Of a stretch of 64,000 nt of DNA, positions 1 through 9,067 are shown one piece after another. The stretch spans positions 1,039,186 to 1,103,185 of the forward strand of contig NC_014363.1 of assembly GCF_000143845.1 (NCBI RefSeq), in the 5' to 3' direction. Positions within the stretch are counted from its first letter, which is position 1. Each line of letters starts with the position of its first letter. Source of the stretch: Olsenella uli DSM 7084 (lineage in GTDB: Bacteria; Actinomycetota; Coriobacteriia; Coriobacteriales; Atopobiaceae). The notes beneath the pieces are model-generated. The model saw only the letters and a program-made list of their open reading frames with translations, was not told where the DNA came from and did not search any database. The position numbers and the translations under genes are program-made.

Positions 1-169
1 GGAGATATGCGCGACGCGCTGCAAGGGCACCCATCACATCGAGGGCGCGGACGAGCTCGAGGCATCCTGGTTCAAAGGGGCAAAGACCTGCGGCGTCACG
101 GCCGGCGCGTCCACCCCCCAGACGCAGATCGACGAGGTGGTCTCCGCCATCGGAAAGGTCGCAGGATAG
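1..169 (+). CDS. ispH: 4-hydroxy-3-methylbut-2-enyl diphosphate reductase, C-terminal fragment
   Basis: This is the tail of IspH (LytB), the 4Fe-4S enzyme that makes IPP and DMAPP in the last step of the MEP isoprenoid pathway. About 55 residues are visible, in the frame beginning at base 2 and ending with TAG at 167-169. They include GVTAGASTP (visible residues 31-39), the C-terminal signature of the family, whose serine contacts the substrate diphosphate in known structures. The preceding stretch around WFKGAKTCG also fits the family. The catalytic cysteines lie mostly to the left of the window. Whether the protein is fused to another domain upstream cannot be judged from here. Confidence 0.85.
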   Translation, partial: EICATRCKGTHHIEGADELEASWFKGAKTCGVTAGASTPQTQIDEVVSAIGKVAG

Positions 170-323
170 CGTGGGGGCTGCGTGTGCCAGGCGCTGGACA
201 AGGTGATGGCCGTGCGAGGCGGTGCCGCAGTGGATGCGCAGACCTCGCCCACCAACCTCCTTGCGCCCATCGCGGCGTAGGCCACATGATAGACTCGATG
301 GGGAACCCAGAGTCAGGAGCATC

Positions 324-1643
324 ATGTCCAAACCCATCGTGGCGGTCGTCGGCCGCCCCAATGTAGGAAAGTCAACGCTGGTAAACCGTCTGGCGGTCAA
401 TCGAGACGCCATCGTCCATGAGTCGCGTGGCGTGACCCGCGACCGCAGCTACCACGCCTGCGACTGGAACGGCCGCGAGTTCGTCCTCATCGACACCGGT
501 GGCATCGAGTCCGCCAGGAGCAAGGATGTCTTCGCCCCGCGCATCCGCGAGCAGGCCCTGGTCGCCTGCGACGAGGCAGACGCCATCATCTTCGTCGTAG
601 ATGGCTCGGTGGGCGTCACGGACGAGGACGAGGAGGTCGCCCGTGTCGTGCGGCGCACAAGGAAGCCCGTCTTCCTCTGCGTCAACAAGATGGACGACCC
701 CAGCACGGAGCTTGACGCGTGGAACTTCTACTCCCTGGGCGTCGGTGAGCCGCGTGCCCTGTCGGCCGGCCATGGCTACGGCACCGGGGACCTCCTGGAT
801 GACGTCGTCGCCTCCCTGCCCGAGATCCGCGAGGAGCCCGCCGTGGACGACGGGACTCTGAACGTTGCCATCATCGGCCGACCCAACGTGGGGAAGTCCT
901 CGCTCACCAATCGCCTTGCAAGGAGGGAGCGCTCCATCGTCGCCGACGTCGCCGGCACCACGCGCGACGCGGTGGACATCACCATCGCGTGGAAGGGCCA
1001 ACGCTTCTGCCTGGTGGACACCGCTGGGATGCGCAAGCGCAACCAAGTCCACGAGGACGTGGAGTACTACAGCCTCGTCCGAGGCCTTGAGGCCATGGAC
1101 AGGGCGGACGTCTGCCTGCTGGTCGTGGACTCCACCGTTGGCGTGACGGAGCAGGACCAAAAGCTAGCGGGTATGGCCATCGACCGCGGCTGTGCGGTGG
1201 TCATCGTCCTCAACAAGTGGGACCTCATCACAGGCGACCGGCAACGGGACGAGGTCATGTCCTCGCTTGACGCCCGCATGACCTTTGCCACCTGGGCACC
1301 CGCCGTCAACGTCTCGGCGCTCACGGGCCGTGCCGTCGACAGCGTCCTCGCCGCTGCGGCAAAGGCGGCCGCCAATCACAGCTCGCAGGTAAAGACCCCG
1401 CAGCTCAACAACCTCGTCACCCAGATCAGGGAGTCTGGGCACACCGTCACGCAGAAGAACCGTCGCCTCAAGATCCACTATGCCGCGCAGACGGGATCGC
1501 GCCCGCCCGTCTACACCTTCTTCTGCAACGCACCGGACCTTGTCGATGACGGCTACGAGCGCTTCCTCGAGCACCGCCTGCGCGATGCCTTCGACCTTGA
1601 GGGCACGCCCATCCGTCTCAAGTTCAGAAGGAAGGACGGCTAG
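324..1643 (+). CDS. der: Ribosome-associated double GTPase Der (EngA)
   Basis: Der is a GTPase needed for late 50S subunit assembly. The 439-residue protein has two G domains in tandem followed by a KH-like domain. The first P-loop GRPNVGKS is at residues 10-17 with its NKMD motif near 120. The second P-loop GRPNVGKS is near 184-191 with NKWD near 295. The C-terminal KH-like part occupies about 350-439. Length is normal for the family. The ATG at 324 is chosen because AGGAG (315-319) precedes it and the first P-loop follows at once. The frame is open further upstream, but that part looks non-homologous. plsY starts 2 bases after the stop, so the genes are probably co-transcribed. Confidence 0.97.
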   Translation: MSKPIVAVVGRPNVGKSTLVNRLAVNRDAIVHESRGVTRDRSYHACDWNGREFVLIDTGGIESARSKDVFAPRIREQALVACDEADAIIFVVDGSVGVTDEDEEVARVVRRTRKPVFLCVNKMDDPSTELDAWNFYSLGVGEPRALSAGHGYGTGDLLDDVVASLPEIREEPAVDDGTLNVAIIGRPNVGKSSLTNRLARRERSIVADVAGTTRDAVDITIAWKGQRFCLVDTAGMRKRNQVHEDVEYYSLVRGLEAMDRADVCLLVVDSTVGVTEQDQKLAGMAIDRGCAVVIVLNKWDLITGDRQRDEVMSSLDARMTFATWAPAVNVSALTGRAVDSVLAAAAKAAANHSSQVKTPQLNNLVTQIRESGHTVTQKNRRLKIHYAAQTGSRPPVYTFFCNAPDLVDDGYERFLEHRLRDAFDLEGTPIRLKFRRKDG

Positions 1644-1645
1644 CC

Positions 1646-2368
1646 ATGGCGACGCCGACGACACCCCTCGTCCTTGTGACGGTTGCCTGCATGATCACCT
1701 CGTTCCTCGTCTGCGGCATCCCCTTCGGCATGATCGTGGCCAAGAGGCTCAATCATGTCGACGTGCGCACGGTCGGCTCGGGTAACATCGGCATGACAAA
1801 CGTCGCCCGCTCGGCCGGGGGACGAGCGGCGGCGTTCACGCTCGCGCTTGACATGGGCAAGGGTACCGCCTGCATGCTCCTCTCTCGCCTCGCCATGGCC
1901 ATGGTCGCCTTTGGAGGCGACTGGTCCTCGACCCTCGCGCAGGGTCCTTTCGGTCTCTGTCCCTCCCTCGTCTTCGCCTGCTGCGTCCTGGGGCACATCT
2001 TCTCCCCTTACCTGGGTTTCCATGGCGGCAAGGGCATCTCGGTGGGCTTCGGTGCCGCGCTGGGGCTCTGTTGGCCCGTTGCCTGCGGCCTCATTCTCAT
2101 CTTCCTTTGTCTGGCCTTGCCCTCACGCTATGTCTCCCTGGGCTCCATCTGCGCCGCCATATCGCTTCCCATCTGGGGGGCCATCTCCGGCTTGGGCCTC
2201 GCAAGCGACCTCCCCCTTGTCGTCGTGGGACTCACCGTCGTCTGGGCGCACCGCTCCAACCTGTCCAAGCTGCTGCGTGGCGAGGAGCGCAGCTTCTCCC
2301 TGCACAGGGGGGACAGTGCGGGGGGAGCCACGGGCGAGGGGGGCACGTCTGCGAAGGAGCGGCGATGA
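1646..2368 (+). CDS. plsY: Acyl-phosphate:glycerol-3-phosphate acyltransferase PlsY
   Basis: PlsY is an integral membrane enzyme that moves the acyl group from acyl-phosphate to sn-glycerol-3-phosphate, starting phospholipid synthesis. The 240-residue protein is hydrophobic with several membrane helices. It shows the conserved loops of the family: GSGNIGMTN at residues 44-52, DMGKGT near 69-74 and HGGKGIS near 121-127. The last 20 or so residues are a Gly/Ser/Thr-rich tail that makes it slightly longer than usual. Its stop overlaps the gpsA start (ATGA). This couples acylation to the enzyme that makes its glycerol-3-phosphate substrate. Confidence 0.96.
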   Translation: MATPTTPLVLVTVACMITSFLVCGIPFGMIVAKRLNHVDVRTVGSGNIGMTNVARSAGGRAAAFTLALDMGKGTACMLLSRLAMAMVAFGGDWSSTLAQGPFGLCPSLVFACCVLGHIFSPYLGFHGGKGISVGFGAALGLCWPVACGLILIFLCLALPSRYVSLGSICAAISLPIWGAISGLGLASDLPLVVVGLTVVWAHRSNLSKLLRGEERSFSLHRGDSAGGATGEGGTSAKERR

Positions 2369-3390
2369 CCCTCGTCGACAAGGTGGCCCTTATCGGGTCG
2401 GGCAGCTGGGGGACGGCGGCATCCGGCCTTGTCGCGCCCCATGTGCGCGAGCTGTGCATGTGGACCCGCACGACCACCGTAGCAGAGGCCATCAATGCCA
2501 CCCACCACAACCCCCGTCACCTCACAGACTACGAGCTTCCCGAAAGAGTCCGTGCGAGCGACTCCCTCGAGTCGGCCCTGGACGGGGCCTCTGCCATCGT
2601 GATGGCCGTCCCCTCCGCCTTCCTGCGGGCGACGGCACGGTCGATGGCGCCCCATGTGGGCCAGGACACCCCCGTCATCGTCCTCACCAAGGGCATAGAG
2701 CCGGGGACGCACCTTCTTATGGCCGACGTCCTCGCAGGCGAGCTTGGCAACCCAGCGCGCATGGTGGCCCTCTCGGGTCCCAACCACGCCGAGGAGATAT
2801 GCCTGGGAAAGGTCTCCGCAGCCGTCGCCGCCTCCCGCGACGAAGGTTTGGCCTGCCTCTCCCAGGGGCTCTTCATGAGCCCGACCTTCCGCGTCTATCA
2901 GACGAACGACCTCACGGGCGTCGAGGTCTGTGCCGCCGTGAAGAACGTCATGGCCATCGCGTGCGGCATATGCGTGGGTCTCGGCTTTGGGGACAACACC
3001 CTGGCCGCACTCATGACGCGTGGCCTCGCCGAGATCGGCCGGATCTCCTCGGCCCTCGGCGGGGAGGCCATCACCTGCATGGGCCTTGCCGGCATGGGCG
3101 ACCTCGTGGCCACCTGCACCTCCCAGCACTCGCGAAACAGGACCTTTGGCGAGGCCTTTGCCCGAGGCGAGAGCCTCGCGTCGTACGAACGGCGCACCGG
3201 CATGGTCGTCGAGGGTGCGCGCACGGCGTTGAGCGCCTGGGAGCTTGCGTGTGAGCTCTCCATCGAGGCGCCCCTGACCACAGCCGTCCACGCTATCCTG
3301 TATGGGAACGCAAGGCTGGACGAGGTCGTCGACTCGCTGCTGGACAGAAGGGCCCGCGTCGAGTTCTACGGCCTCACCACAAACGAATAG
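2365..3390 (+). CDS. gpsA: NAD(P)+-dependent glycerol-3-phosphate dehydrogenase
   Basis: GpsA reduces dihydroxyacetone phosphate to sn-glycerol-3-phosphate for phospholipid synthesis in the cytoplasm. The protein has 341 residues, a typical length. The N-terminal Rossmann motif GSGSWGTA is at 11-18. The segment VKNVMAIACG near 191-200 carries the catalytic lysine region, and GMGDLVATCTS is the conserved C-terminal domain motif. The ATG at 2365 overlaps the plsY stop as ATGA and lies directly before the nucleotide-binding strand, so it is preferred over the longer open frame upstream. It is the middle gene of a lipid-precursor set plsY-gpsA followed by rpe. Confidence 0.97.
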   Translation: MTLVDKVALIGSGSWGTAASGLVAPHVRELCMWTRTTTVAEAINATHHNPRHLTDYELPERVRASDSLESALDGASAIVMAVPSAFLRATARSMAPHVGQDTPVIVLTKGIEPGTHLLMADVLAGELGNPARMVALSGPNHAEEICLGKVSAAVAASRDEGLACLSQGLFMSPTFRVYQTNDLTGVEVCAAVKNVMAIACGICVGLGFGDNTLAALMTRGLAEIGRISSALGGEAITCMGLAGMGDLVATCTSQHSRNRTFGEAFARGESLASYERRTGMVVEGARTALSAWELACELSIEAPLTTAVHAILYGNARLDEVVDSLLDRRARVEFYGLTTNE

Positions 3391-3406
3391 GAACAGAGGG
3401 GTATAC

Positions 3407-4093
3407 GTGCCCATGCTTACCGAAGGCACTCTCATCGCACCGTCCGTGCTGTCTGCCGACTTCACCAGGCTCGGCGAGGAACTCGACAGCATCTCGGACG
3501 CCGACTACGTCCACTATGACGTCATGGACGGGCATTTCGTCCCCAACCTCTCGTTTGGCACTGCGGTCCTGTCCCAGGTAAAGGCGGCGACCAGCCTGCC
3601 CATAGACGTGCATCTCATGGTCGCGAACCCCGAGGAGTGCGCCCGTTGGTACCTCGAGGCGGGTGCCGACGCGGTGAGCTTTCACTGGGAGGCCCAGACG
3701 CACGCCGCGCGCCTGGTCTCCCTCATCCATGATGCCGGCGCCAGGGCCGGCGTCGCCCTCAACCCCGCAACGCCCGTATCCGTCCTCGAGGCCATCATCG
3801 ATGAGCTCGACCTGGTCCTCATCATGAGCGTCAACCCCGGCTTCGGCGGCCAGCGCTTCCTGGAGGGTACCATCGGCAAGCTCCGCACCCTGCGCGCCCT
3901 CTGCACCTCCCATGGCGTACGGCCCCTCGTAGAGGTCGACGGCGGCATCGGCGCGTCCAACGCCGGGGTGGTCTGTGCGGCAGGCGCCAACCTCCTCGTC
4001 GCCGGGTCCTCCATCTTCGGCACCACGGACCGTGCGGCTGCGATAGCCAAGATCAGGACCGCGGGCGACCTTGGCCTTGCGCGGGAGGCGTAG
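3407..4093 (+). CDS. rpe: Ribulose-phosphate 3-epimerase
   Basis: Rpe interconverts ribulose 5-phosphate and xylulose 5-phosphate in the non-oxidative pentose phosphate pathway. The TIM-barrel signatures are all present in order: HYDVMDGHFVPN (residues 36-47, metal-binding His and catalytic Asp), DVHLMV (67-72), MSVNPGFGGQ (about 141-150) and VEVDGGIG (about 176-183, second catalytic Asp). With the GTG at 3407, five bases after the purine-rich AGAGGGG (3395-3401), the product has 228 residues. An ATG two codons later (3413) is the alternative. It lies 16 bases after gpsA and 3 bases before the cysteine desulfurase gene. Confidence 0.96.
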   Translation: MPMLTEGTLIAPSVLSADFTRLGEELDSISDADYVHYDVMDGHFVPNLSFGTAVLSQVKAATSLPIDVHLMVANPEECARWYLEAGADAVSFHWEAQTHAARLVSLIHDAGARAGVALNPATPVSVLEAIIDELDLVLIMSVNPGFGGQRFLEGTIGKLRTLRALCTSHGVRPLVEVDGGIGASNAGVVCAAGANLLVAGSSIFGTTDRAAAIAKIRTAGDLGLAREA

Positions 4094-4096
4094 CCC

Positions 4097-5269
4097 ATGG
4101 ACGTACGACGCTGTGTCTATCTCGACCATGCCGCCTCGTCGCCGATGTGCGCCGAGGCGCTCGCCGCGGAGCGCGCCTACGAGGGGCTCGACATCGCGGG
4201 CGCCAACCCCAACTCGCTCCACACGCTCGGTCGCAAGGCGGCCCAGGCCCTCGAGGCCAGCCGCCATGAGCTTGCCCGCTGTGTCGGCGGGGGCTTCAGG
4301 CCCGCCGACGTGACGTTCACCTCGGGAGGAACCGAGTCCAACAACCTGGCGCTCGTCGGCATGTCCGAGGGGGCACGTGCCCGGGACCGCAGGCGGATGC
4401 GCGTCATCGTCTCGGCCATCGAGCACGACTCCGAACTCGACGTCATACCGTCCCTGCGCGATCGGGGCTTCGAGGTCACGCTCGTGCGTCCCAACCGCGC
4501 GGGCGTCGTGACAGCCGAGGCCGTGGATGCGCTTCTCGATGATGCGGTGGCGCTCGTCTCGGTCATGTCCGCCAACAACGAGACCGGCGTCGTGCAGCCG
4601 ATAGCCGCCATCGCACGCGTAGCCCGTGCACGGGGCGCCCTCGTGCACACCGACGCCGTGCAGGCCTTCGGACGCATTCCCCTCAAGCTTGATGACGTGG
4701 ACGCGCTCAGCGTCGCGGCTCACAAGATAGGTGGCCCCACGGGCGTCGGCGCACTCGTCATGAGGGGGCGCTGCCCCTTTCGCCCACAGATGTTCGGTGG
4801 GGGACAGGAACGGGGCAGGCGCCCCGGCACCCAGGACGTGAGGGGCGCCCAGGCCTTCGCCGCCGCCGCGCGCGCCTGCTGCGACCACCTCGCCGAGAGG
4901 CGCATGGTCGTCTCCGCACGTGCCCAGCGTCTCTATGACGAGCTCTGTGCGCCACGGACGGGCATCGTGCCGACCACCACGGCGACCATCGACGAGGGAC
5001 GCCTGCCGGGGCTGGTCTCCGTCATGGTGCCGTCAATGGACTCGGAGACCCTTGTCCTCAAGCTGGACCAGCTCGGTTTCGAGGTCTCTGCGGGCTCCGC
5101 CTGCTCGTCCGGATCGCTCGAGGCCAGCCACGTGCTCCTTGCCATGGGTATCGCACGCGCCGACGCCCTGGGATCGCTGCGCATCTCCTTCGACGAGCGT
5201 GCCGACGAGGAGGGACTTGCGGCCTTTGCCGCCGCGCTCCTCGGCATCGTCGCCGGCGCGCGCCCGTAG
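4097..5269 (+). CDS. Cysteine desulfurase (NifS/IscS-type, PLP-dependent)
   Basis: This class-V aminotransferase-fold enzyme removes sulfur from L-cysteine as a persulfide for Fe-S cluster or thio-RNA synthesis. The protein has 390 residues. Visible landmarks are YLDHAASSP at the N-terminus, GGTESNN near 77-83, the PLP-lysine segment AHKIGGPTG with Lys near 209, and the catalytic cysteine in SACSSGS near 336. The active-site cysteine loop is followed at once by the conserved SHVLLAMG. No iscU or thiI/mnmA gene is adjacent, so the sulfur acceptor is unknown from this window. The short active loop makes either a NifS-like or an IscS-like role possible. Confidence 0.93.
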   Translation: MDVRRCVYLDHAASSPMCAEALAAERAYEGLDIAGANPNSLHTLGRKAAQALEASRHELARCVGGGFRPADVTFTSGGTESNNLALVGMSEGARARDRRRMRVIVSAIEHDSELDVIPSLRDRGFEVTLVRPNRAGVVTAEAVDALLDDAVALVSVMSANNETGVVQPIAAIARVARARGALVHTDAVQAFGRIPLKLDDVDALSVAAHKIGGPTGVGALVMRGRCPFRPQMFGGGQERGRRPGTQDVRGAQAFAAAARACCDHLAERRMVVSARAQRLYDELCAPRTGIVPTTTATIDEGRLPGLVSVMVPSMDSETLVLKLDQLGFEVSAGSACSSGSLEASHVLLAMGIARADALGSLRISFDERADEEGLAAFAAALLGIVAGARP

Positions 5270-5311
5270 CCGTACCGCCTGCCACCACACACCCCATGGA
5301 AGGGATCGGAC

Positions 5312-6031
5312 ATGAACGAATATGAGGCCGTCCTCAGGCTGCAGGAGATCGACCTGGCCCTCATGCGCTTCGGCCGGACGCTCAAGGCCATGCCGCAGCA
5401 GAAGAAGCTCGCCGCGCTGGCCCAGGCCAGGCGCAAGGTGACTGCGGGGCTGACCAAGATCGTGGGCCAGCGCAAGGACGCCGAGCTCGACGTGAGCGAC
5501 GGAGAGGAGCAGCACGCCCATCTCCTTGCGGTCGCCGAGCAGGTCAAGGCCGACGCGGCGGCCCGTGCGCAGGACTTTCGCCACATCAACGACCTCGAGG
5601 CACAGCTGACCTCCATCGCCAAGAAGATCGAGAAGATCGAGTACGACCACAGCGAGAAGGTTCGCCTCCTGGAGAGGCTCCGCAAGGCCGAGAGGAACGC
5701 GGGCGACCTCGCCGCGAAGCTCGACCGGGAGGAGGCCTCCCTCGAGGCGTCATACCGGAGGGACTCCGCCGACATCATGGCCGAGGTCCGCAGGCTCGCA
5801 GCAGAGCGCAAGCAGGTGCTCTCCTTCATCGAGCCTCCCACGCTCGCCACCTATGACGGCGCATCCAAGCGCTTCGACGGCCTGGCGGTCGAGCGGCTCT
5901 CGGGCAACGTGCCCTCCGTCTGTCGCGTCAAGCTCCAGCCCGGCCTCTACAGCGACGTCCGTCACAGTGGCCCCATCACCGAGTGCCCCTACTGCCACCG
6001 CATGCTCGTGACCGAGGACGTAGCCCGGTGA
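5312..6031 (+). CDS. Coiled-coil protein with C-terminal zinc-ribbon-like end (DUF164/zf-RING_7 type)
   Basis: This is a 239-residue, highly charged, mostly alpha-helical protein. Residues about 30-180 are rich in Lys, Glu, Ala and Arg with heptad-like spacing, typical of a long antiparallel coiled coil. The C-terminus ends in a ribbon with ECPYCHRML. Proteins of this architecture (COG1579) are widespread in Actinobacteria and other phyla and have no firmly established function. The usual first CxxC pair is reduced to one cysteine (SVCRVKL), so only three of the four expected zinc ligands are seen. The gene sits between cysteine desulfurase and coaBC, and its stop overlaps the coaBC GTG start. 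Confidence 0.8.
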   Translation: MNEYEAVLRLQEIDLALMRFGRTLKAMPQQKKLAALAQARRKVTAGLTKIVGQRKDAELDVSDGEEQHAHLLAVAEQVKADAAARAQDFRHINDLEAQLTSIAKKIEKIEYDHSEKVRLLERLRKAERNAGDLAAKLDREEASLEASYRRDSADIMAEVRRLAAERKQVLSFIEPPTLATYDGASKRFDGLAVERLSGNVPSVCRVKLQPGLYSDVRHSGPITECPYCHRMLVTEDVAR

Positions 6032-7221
6032 GCGGCAGAAACGTCGCCCTGGCAGTCTGCGGGGGCATAGCGGCCTACAAGGCCTGCGAGGTGCTGCGCG
6101 GCCTCCAGAGGGGGGGCTGTGACGTACGCGTCGCCATGACCGCCGATGCCGAGCGCTTCGTGGGCGCCACGACCTTCGAGGCGCTCTCGCACCACGAGGT
6201 CGTCAACGACCTCTATGCTTGTCACGAGACGGCCATCCCACACATAGCGCTGGCGGACTTCGCCGACCTCTGCGTCGTGGTGCCCGCGACGGCAAACGTG
6301 CTGGCCAAGATGGCCGCTGGCATCGCCGACGACGCACTGACCTCAGCGCTTTTGGCCATGCGCTGCCCGCTGCTTGTCGCACCGGCCATGAACGTCCACA
6401 TGTGGCATAACCCTGCGACCCAGGCGAACGTCGAGCTCCTGCGCTCGCGCGGCATCTCCTTCGTGGGCCCGCGGGAGGGCCATCTCGCCTGTGGCTACGA
6501 GGGAGAGGGCAAGCTCGCGTCCGCGAACGAGGTCGTCTCGGCCTCGCTCGCGCGTCTCGACGCTCGCGCCCAAGACCTCGCGGGCATCCGCGTCCTCGTC
6601 ACCGCCGGCCCCACGCACGAGGCCATCGACGCGGTGCGCTACATCGCGAACTCCTCCACGGGGAAGATGGGCCTCGCCATCACCCGCGAGGCGCTCGCAC
6701 GCGGAGCCCAGGTCACGCTCGTCTGCGGTCCGGTGGCCGAGCGCATGCCCGAGGGTGCTCAGGTCGTGCCCGTCATCTCGGCAGCTCAGATGCATGCGGC
6801 CGCAGAGCGGGCCTTCGCTGAGGCGGATGTCGCCATCTGCGCGGCGGCCGTGGCCGACTACACACCCGCACACCCATCCACGCACAAGCTCAAGAAGGAC
6901 CGTAGTCCCCTCGACGTGATCGAACTCGTCGAGACGGCCGACATCTTGAAGTCTCTCTCGGCCGAGAAGGGGTCGCGCGTCGTAGTCGGGTTCGCGGCCG
7001 AGACGGACGACCTCATCGGCAACGCGCGGTCCAAGCTCTCCCGCAAGGGCTGTGACCTCATCGTCGCAAACGACGTCTCACGCCCCGACTCCACCTTTGG
7101 CTCTGACACGGACCGCGTGGCCTTCGTATGGCCCGACCGCACCGAACAGCTCGAGACCCTTCCGCTCGACGAGGTTGCCCGCGAGCTTTTGGACCGTGTC
7201 CGCGACCTCGCGGGGGCGTGA
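6028..7221 (+). CDS. coaBC: Bifunctional phosphopantothenoylcysteine decarboxylase / phosphopantothenate-cysteine ligase
   Basis: CoaBC carries out two consecutive steps of coenzyme A synthesis: it joins phosphopantothenate to cysteine (CoaB) and decarboxylates the product (CoaC). The 397-residue protein has the flavodoxin-like CoaC half at 1-175, with the active-site His region SHHEVVND near 51, PATAN near 86-90, PAMN near 117-120 and the catalytic Cys in CGYEGEG near 154. The CoaB half follows, with TAGPTHEAID and NSSTGKMG near 192-215 and the KLKKD loop near 289-293. GTG at 6028 overlaps the preceding stop (GTGA) and has GAGGA upstream at 6013-6017. The ABC-F gene begins 4 bases after its stop. 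Confidence 0.96.
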   Translation: MSGRNVALAVCGGIAAYKACEVLRGLQRGGCDVRVAMTADAERFVGATTFEALSHHEVVNDLYACHETAIPHIALADFADLCVVVPATANVLAKMAAGIADDALTSALLAMRCPLLVAPAMNVHMWHNPATQANVELLRSRGISFVGPREGHLACGYEGEGKLASANEVVSASLARLDARAQDLAGIRVLVTAGPTHEAIDAVRYIANSSTGKMGLAITREALARGAQVTLVCGPVAERMPEGAQVVPVISAAQMHAAAERAFAEADVAICAAAVADYTPAHPSTHKLKKDRSPLDVIELVETADILKSLSAEKGSRVVVGFAAETDDLIGNARSKLSRKGCDLIVANDVSRPDSTFGSDTDRVAFVWPDRTEQLETLPLDEVARELLDRVRDLAGA

Positions 7222-7225
7222 TTCC

Positions 7226-9046
7226 ATGGGCATCCTGATAGGCTGCGAGCATCTCTCCCAGGAGTGGCCGGGCAAGCGCGTGCTCGTCGACCAGACCATC
7301 GGCATCAACGAGGGGGACCGCATCGGCATCGTCGGCAGGAATGGCGACGGAAAGTCCACTCTGCTCGACCTCATCGCGCAGAGAATCGAGGCGGACGGGG
7401 GCAACGTGACCGTCAGGGGAGGCGTGAGCGTGGGTCTGCTGGCCCAGGACGACGCCTTCTCGGACGACGAGACGGTCTCGCATGCCGTCGTGGGAGACGT
7501 CCCTGACTACGTCTGGGCGTCCGACCCCCGCGTCCGACCCATCATTGACGAGCTGTTGGCCGACGTCGCCTGGGATGCACGCGTGGGGGAACTCTCGGGC
7601 GGACAGCGGAGGCGTTGCGACCTGGCACGAGTGCTTGCGGGCAGCTGGGACGTCCTGCTCATGGACGAGCCCACCAACCACCTGGACATGCACGCAATCC
7701 GCTGGCTTGCCGATCATCTCAGGCGACGCTGGCCCGAAGGTCAGGGCGCCCTCATGCTCGTCACGCATGACCGTTGGTTCCTGGACGAGGTCTGCGAGCG
7801 CATGTGGGAGGTCCACGACGGCGTCATCGACCCGTTCGAGGGTGGCTACTCCGCCTACATCCAGCAGCGCGTCGAACGCCAGCGCCAGGCCGCAGCCGTG
7901 GAGGAGCGCCGCCAGAACGTCCTGCGCAAGGAGCTCAACTGGCTTGCGCACGGGGCCAAGGCGCGCAGCTCCAAGCCAAAGTTCCGCATCGACGCCGCCA
8001 GGGCGCTGCTCGCGGACGACCCTCCCCTGAGAAACCCCGTCGAGCTCAGGCGCCTGGCGGTGAGCAGGCTTGGCAAGCAGGTCATCGAGATGAGGGGCGT
8101 GGGAGCCTCCTATGGGGGACGCCCGGTCTTCTCGGGCGTCGACTGGCTCATCGGCCCCGGTGACCGCTATGGCGTCCTGGGCGAGAACGGCGTGGGCAAG
8201 TCCACCCTGCTCAAGGTCATGACGGGGCGCATGCGTCCCTCGAGGGGTTCCGTCAAGATAGGCAAGTCGGTACGCTTCGGCATCCTCTCCCAACACCTGG
8301 GTCAGCTGTCCGGGAAGGACGACTGGCGCGTGTCGGAACTCATGGGGACCTATCGATCCCGTCTCGAGGTGGATGGCAAGGTCCAGAGTCCCGAGCAGCT
8401 CCTGGAGCGCCTGGGCTTCGAGCGGCGGGAGTTCGCCACCTACGTACGCGACCTCTCGGGCGGACAGCGCAGGAGGCTCTCCATCCTCTGCGTCCTGCTC
8501 GAGGAGCCCAACGTCCTCGTGCTGGACGAGCCCGGCAACGACCTCGACACCGACATGCTGGCCGTCCTGGAGGACCTGCTCGACGGATGGCCCGGGACCC
8601 TCATCCTGGTGAGCCACGACCGCTACCTCATGGAGCGCGTCACCGACGACCAGTTCGCGATCCTCGACGGGCGCATCCGACACGTCCCGGGTGGCGTCGA
8701 CGAGTACCTTGGCCTCCTGGGGGACGGACCGGCGCGCAAGTCGAGCGGGACCCCGGCACGGGGGGAGGGCAGCGCGGACGTGTCGCGGGGCGCACGGGCA
8801 GGTGATGGGACGGCCCTTTCCAACGCCGAGCGCCGCGAGCTCAAGAGACGCTTCGACGCCGTCGAGCGGCGCATGGCCAAGCTCGACGGCGAGCCGGCGC
8901 GGCTGCGGGCCGAGATGTCGGTGGTTTCGGCCTCCGACTTCGAGGCGCTGATGGAGGCCCAGAGGCGCGTGGACGCCGCAGTCGCCGAGATCGGCGCGCT
9001 TGGGGAGGAGTGGCTCGATCTTGCGGAGCGACTCGGGATGGCATAG
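7226..9046 (+). CDS. ABC-F family ATPase, Uup-like
   Basis: ABC-F proteins are soluble twin ATPases that bind the ribosome E site or assist ribosome assembly. They are not transporters. The protein has 606 residues. Domain 1 shows Walker A GRNGDGKST near 38, LSGGQ near 124 and DEPTNHLD. Domain 2 shows GENGVGKST near 318, LSGGQRRR and DEPGNDLD near 433. The C-terminal 100 residues are charged and helical (residues about 510-606), as in the coiled-coil domain of Uup. The second Walker B region has Gly where the family normally has Thr. No membrane segments are present. The ATG at 7226 directly precedes the first conserved strand. Its exact subtype is uncertain. Confidence 0.9.
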   Translation: MGILIGCEHLSQEWPGKRVLVDQTIGINEGDRIGIVGRNGDGKSTLLDLIAQRIEADGGNVTVRGGVSVGLLAQDDAFSDDETVSHAVVGDVPDYVWASDPRVRPIIDELLADVAWDARVGELSGGQRRRCDLARVLAGSWDVLLMDEPTNHLDMHAIRWLADHLRRRWPEGQGALMLVTHDRWFLDEVCERMWEVHDGVIDPFEGGYSAYIQQRVERQRQAAAVEERRQNVLRKELNWLAHGAKARSSKPKFRIDAARALLADDPPLRNPVELRRLAVSRLGKQVIEMRGVGASYGGRPVFSGVDWLIGPGDRYGVLGENGVGKSTLLKVMTGRMRPSRGSVKIGKSVRFGILSQHLGQLSGKDDWRVSELMGTYRSRLEVDGKVQSPEQLLERLGFERREFATYVRDLSGGQRRRLSILCVLLEEPNVLVLDEPGNDLDTDMLAVLEDLLDGWPGTLILVSHDRYLMERVTDDQFAILDGRIRHVPGGVDEYLGLLGDGPARKSSGTPARGEGSADVSRGARAGDGTALSNAERRELKRRFDAVERRMAKLDGEPARLRAEMSVVSASDFEALMEAQRRVDAAVAEIGALGEEWLDLAERLGMA

Positions 9047-9067
9047 GGGCGAGAAGGGGGTGTCCGC

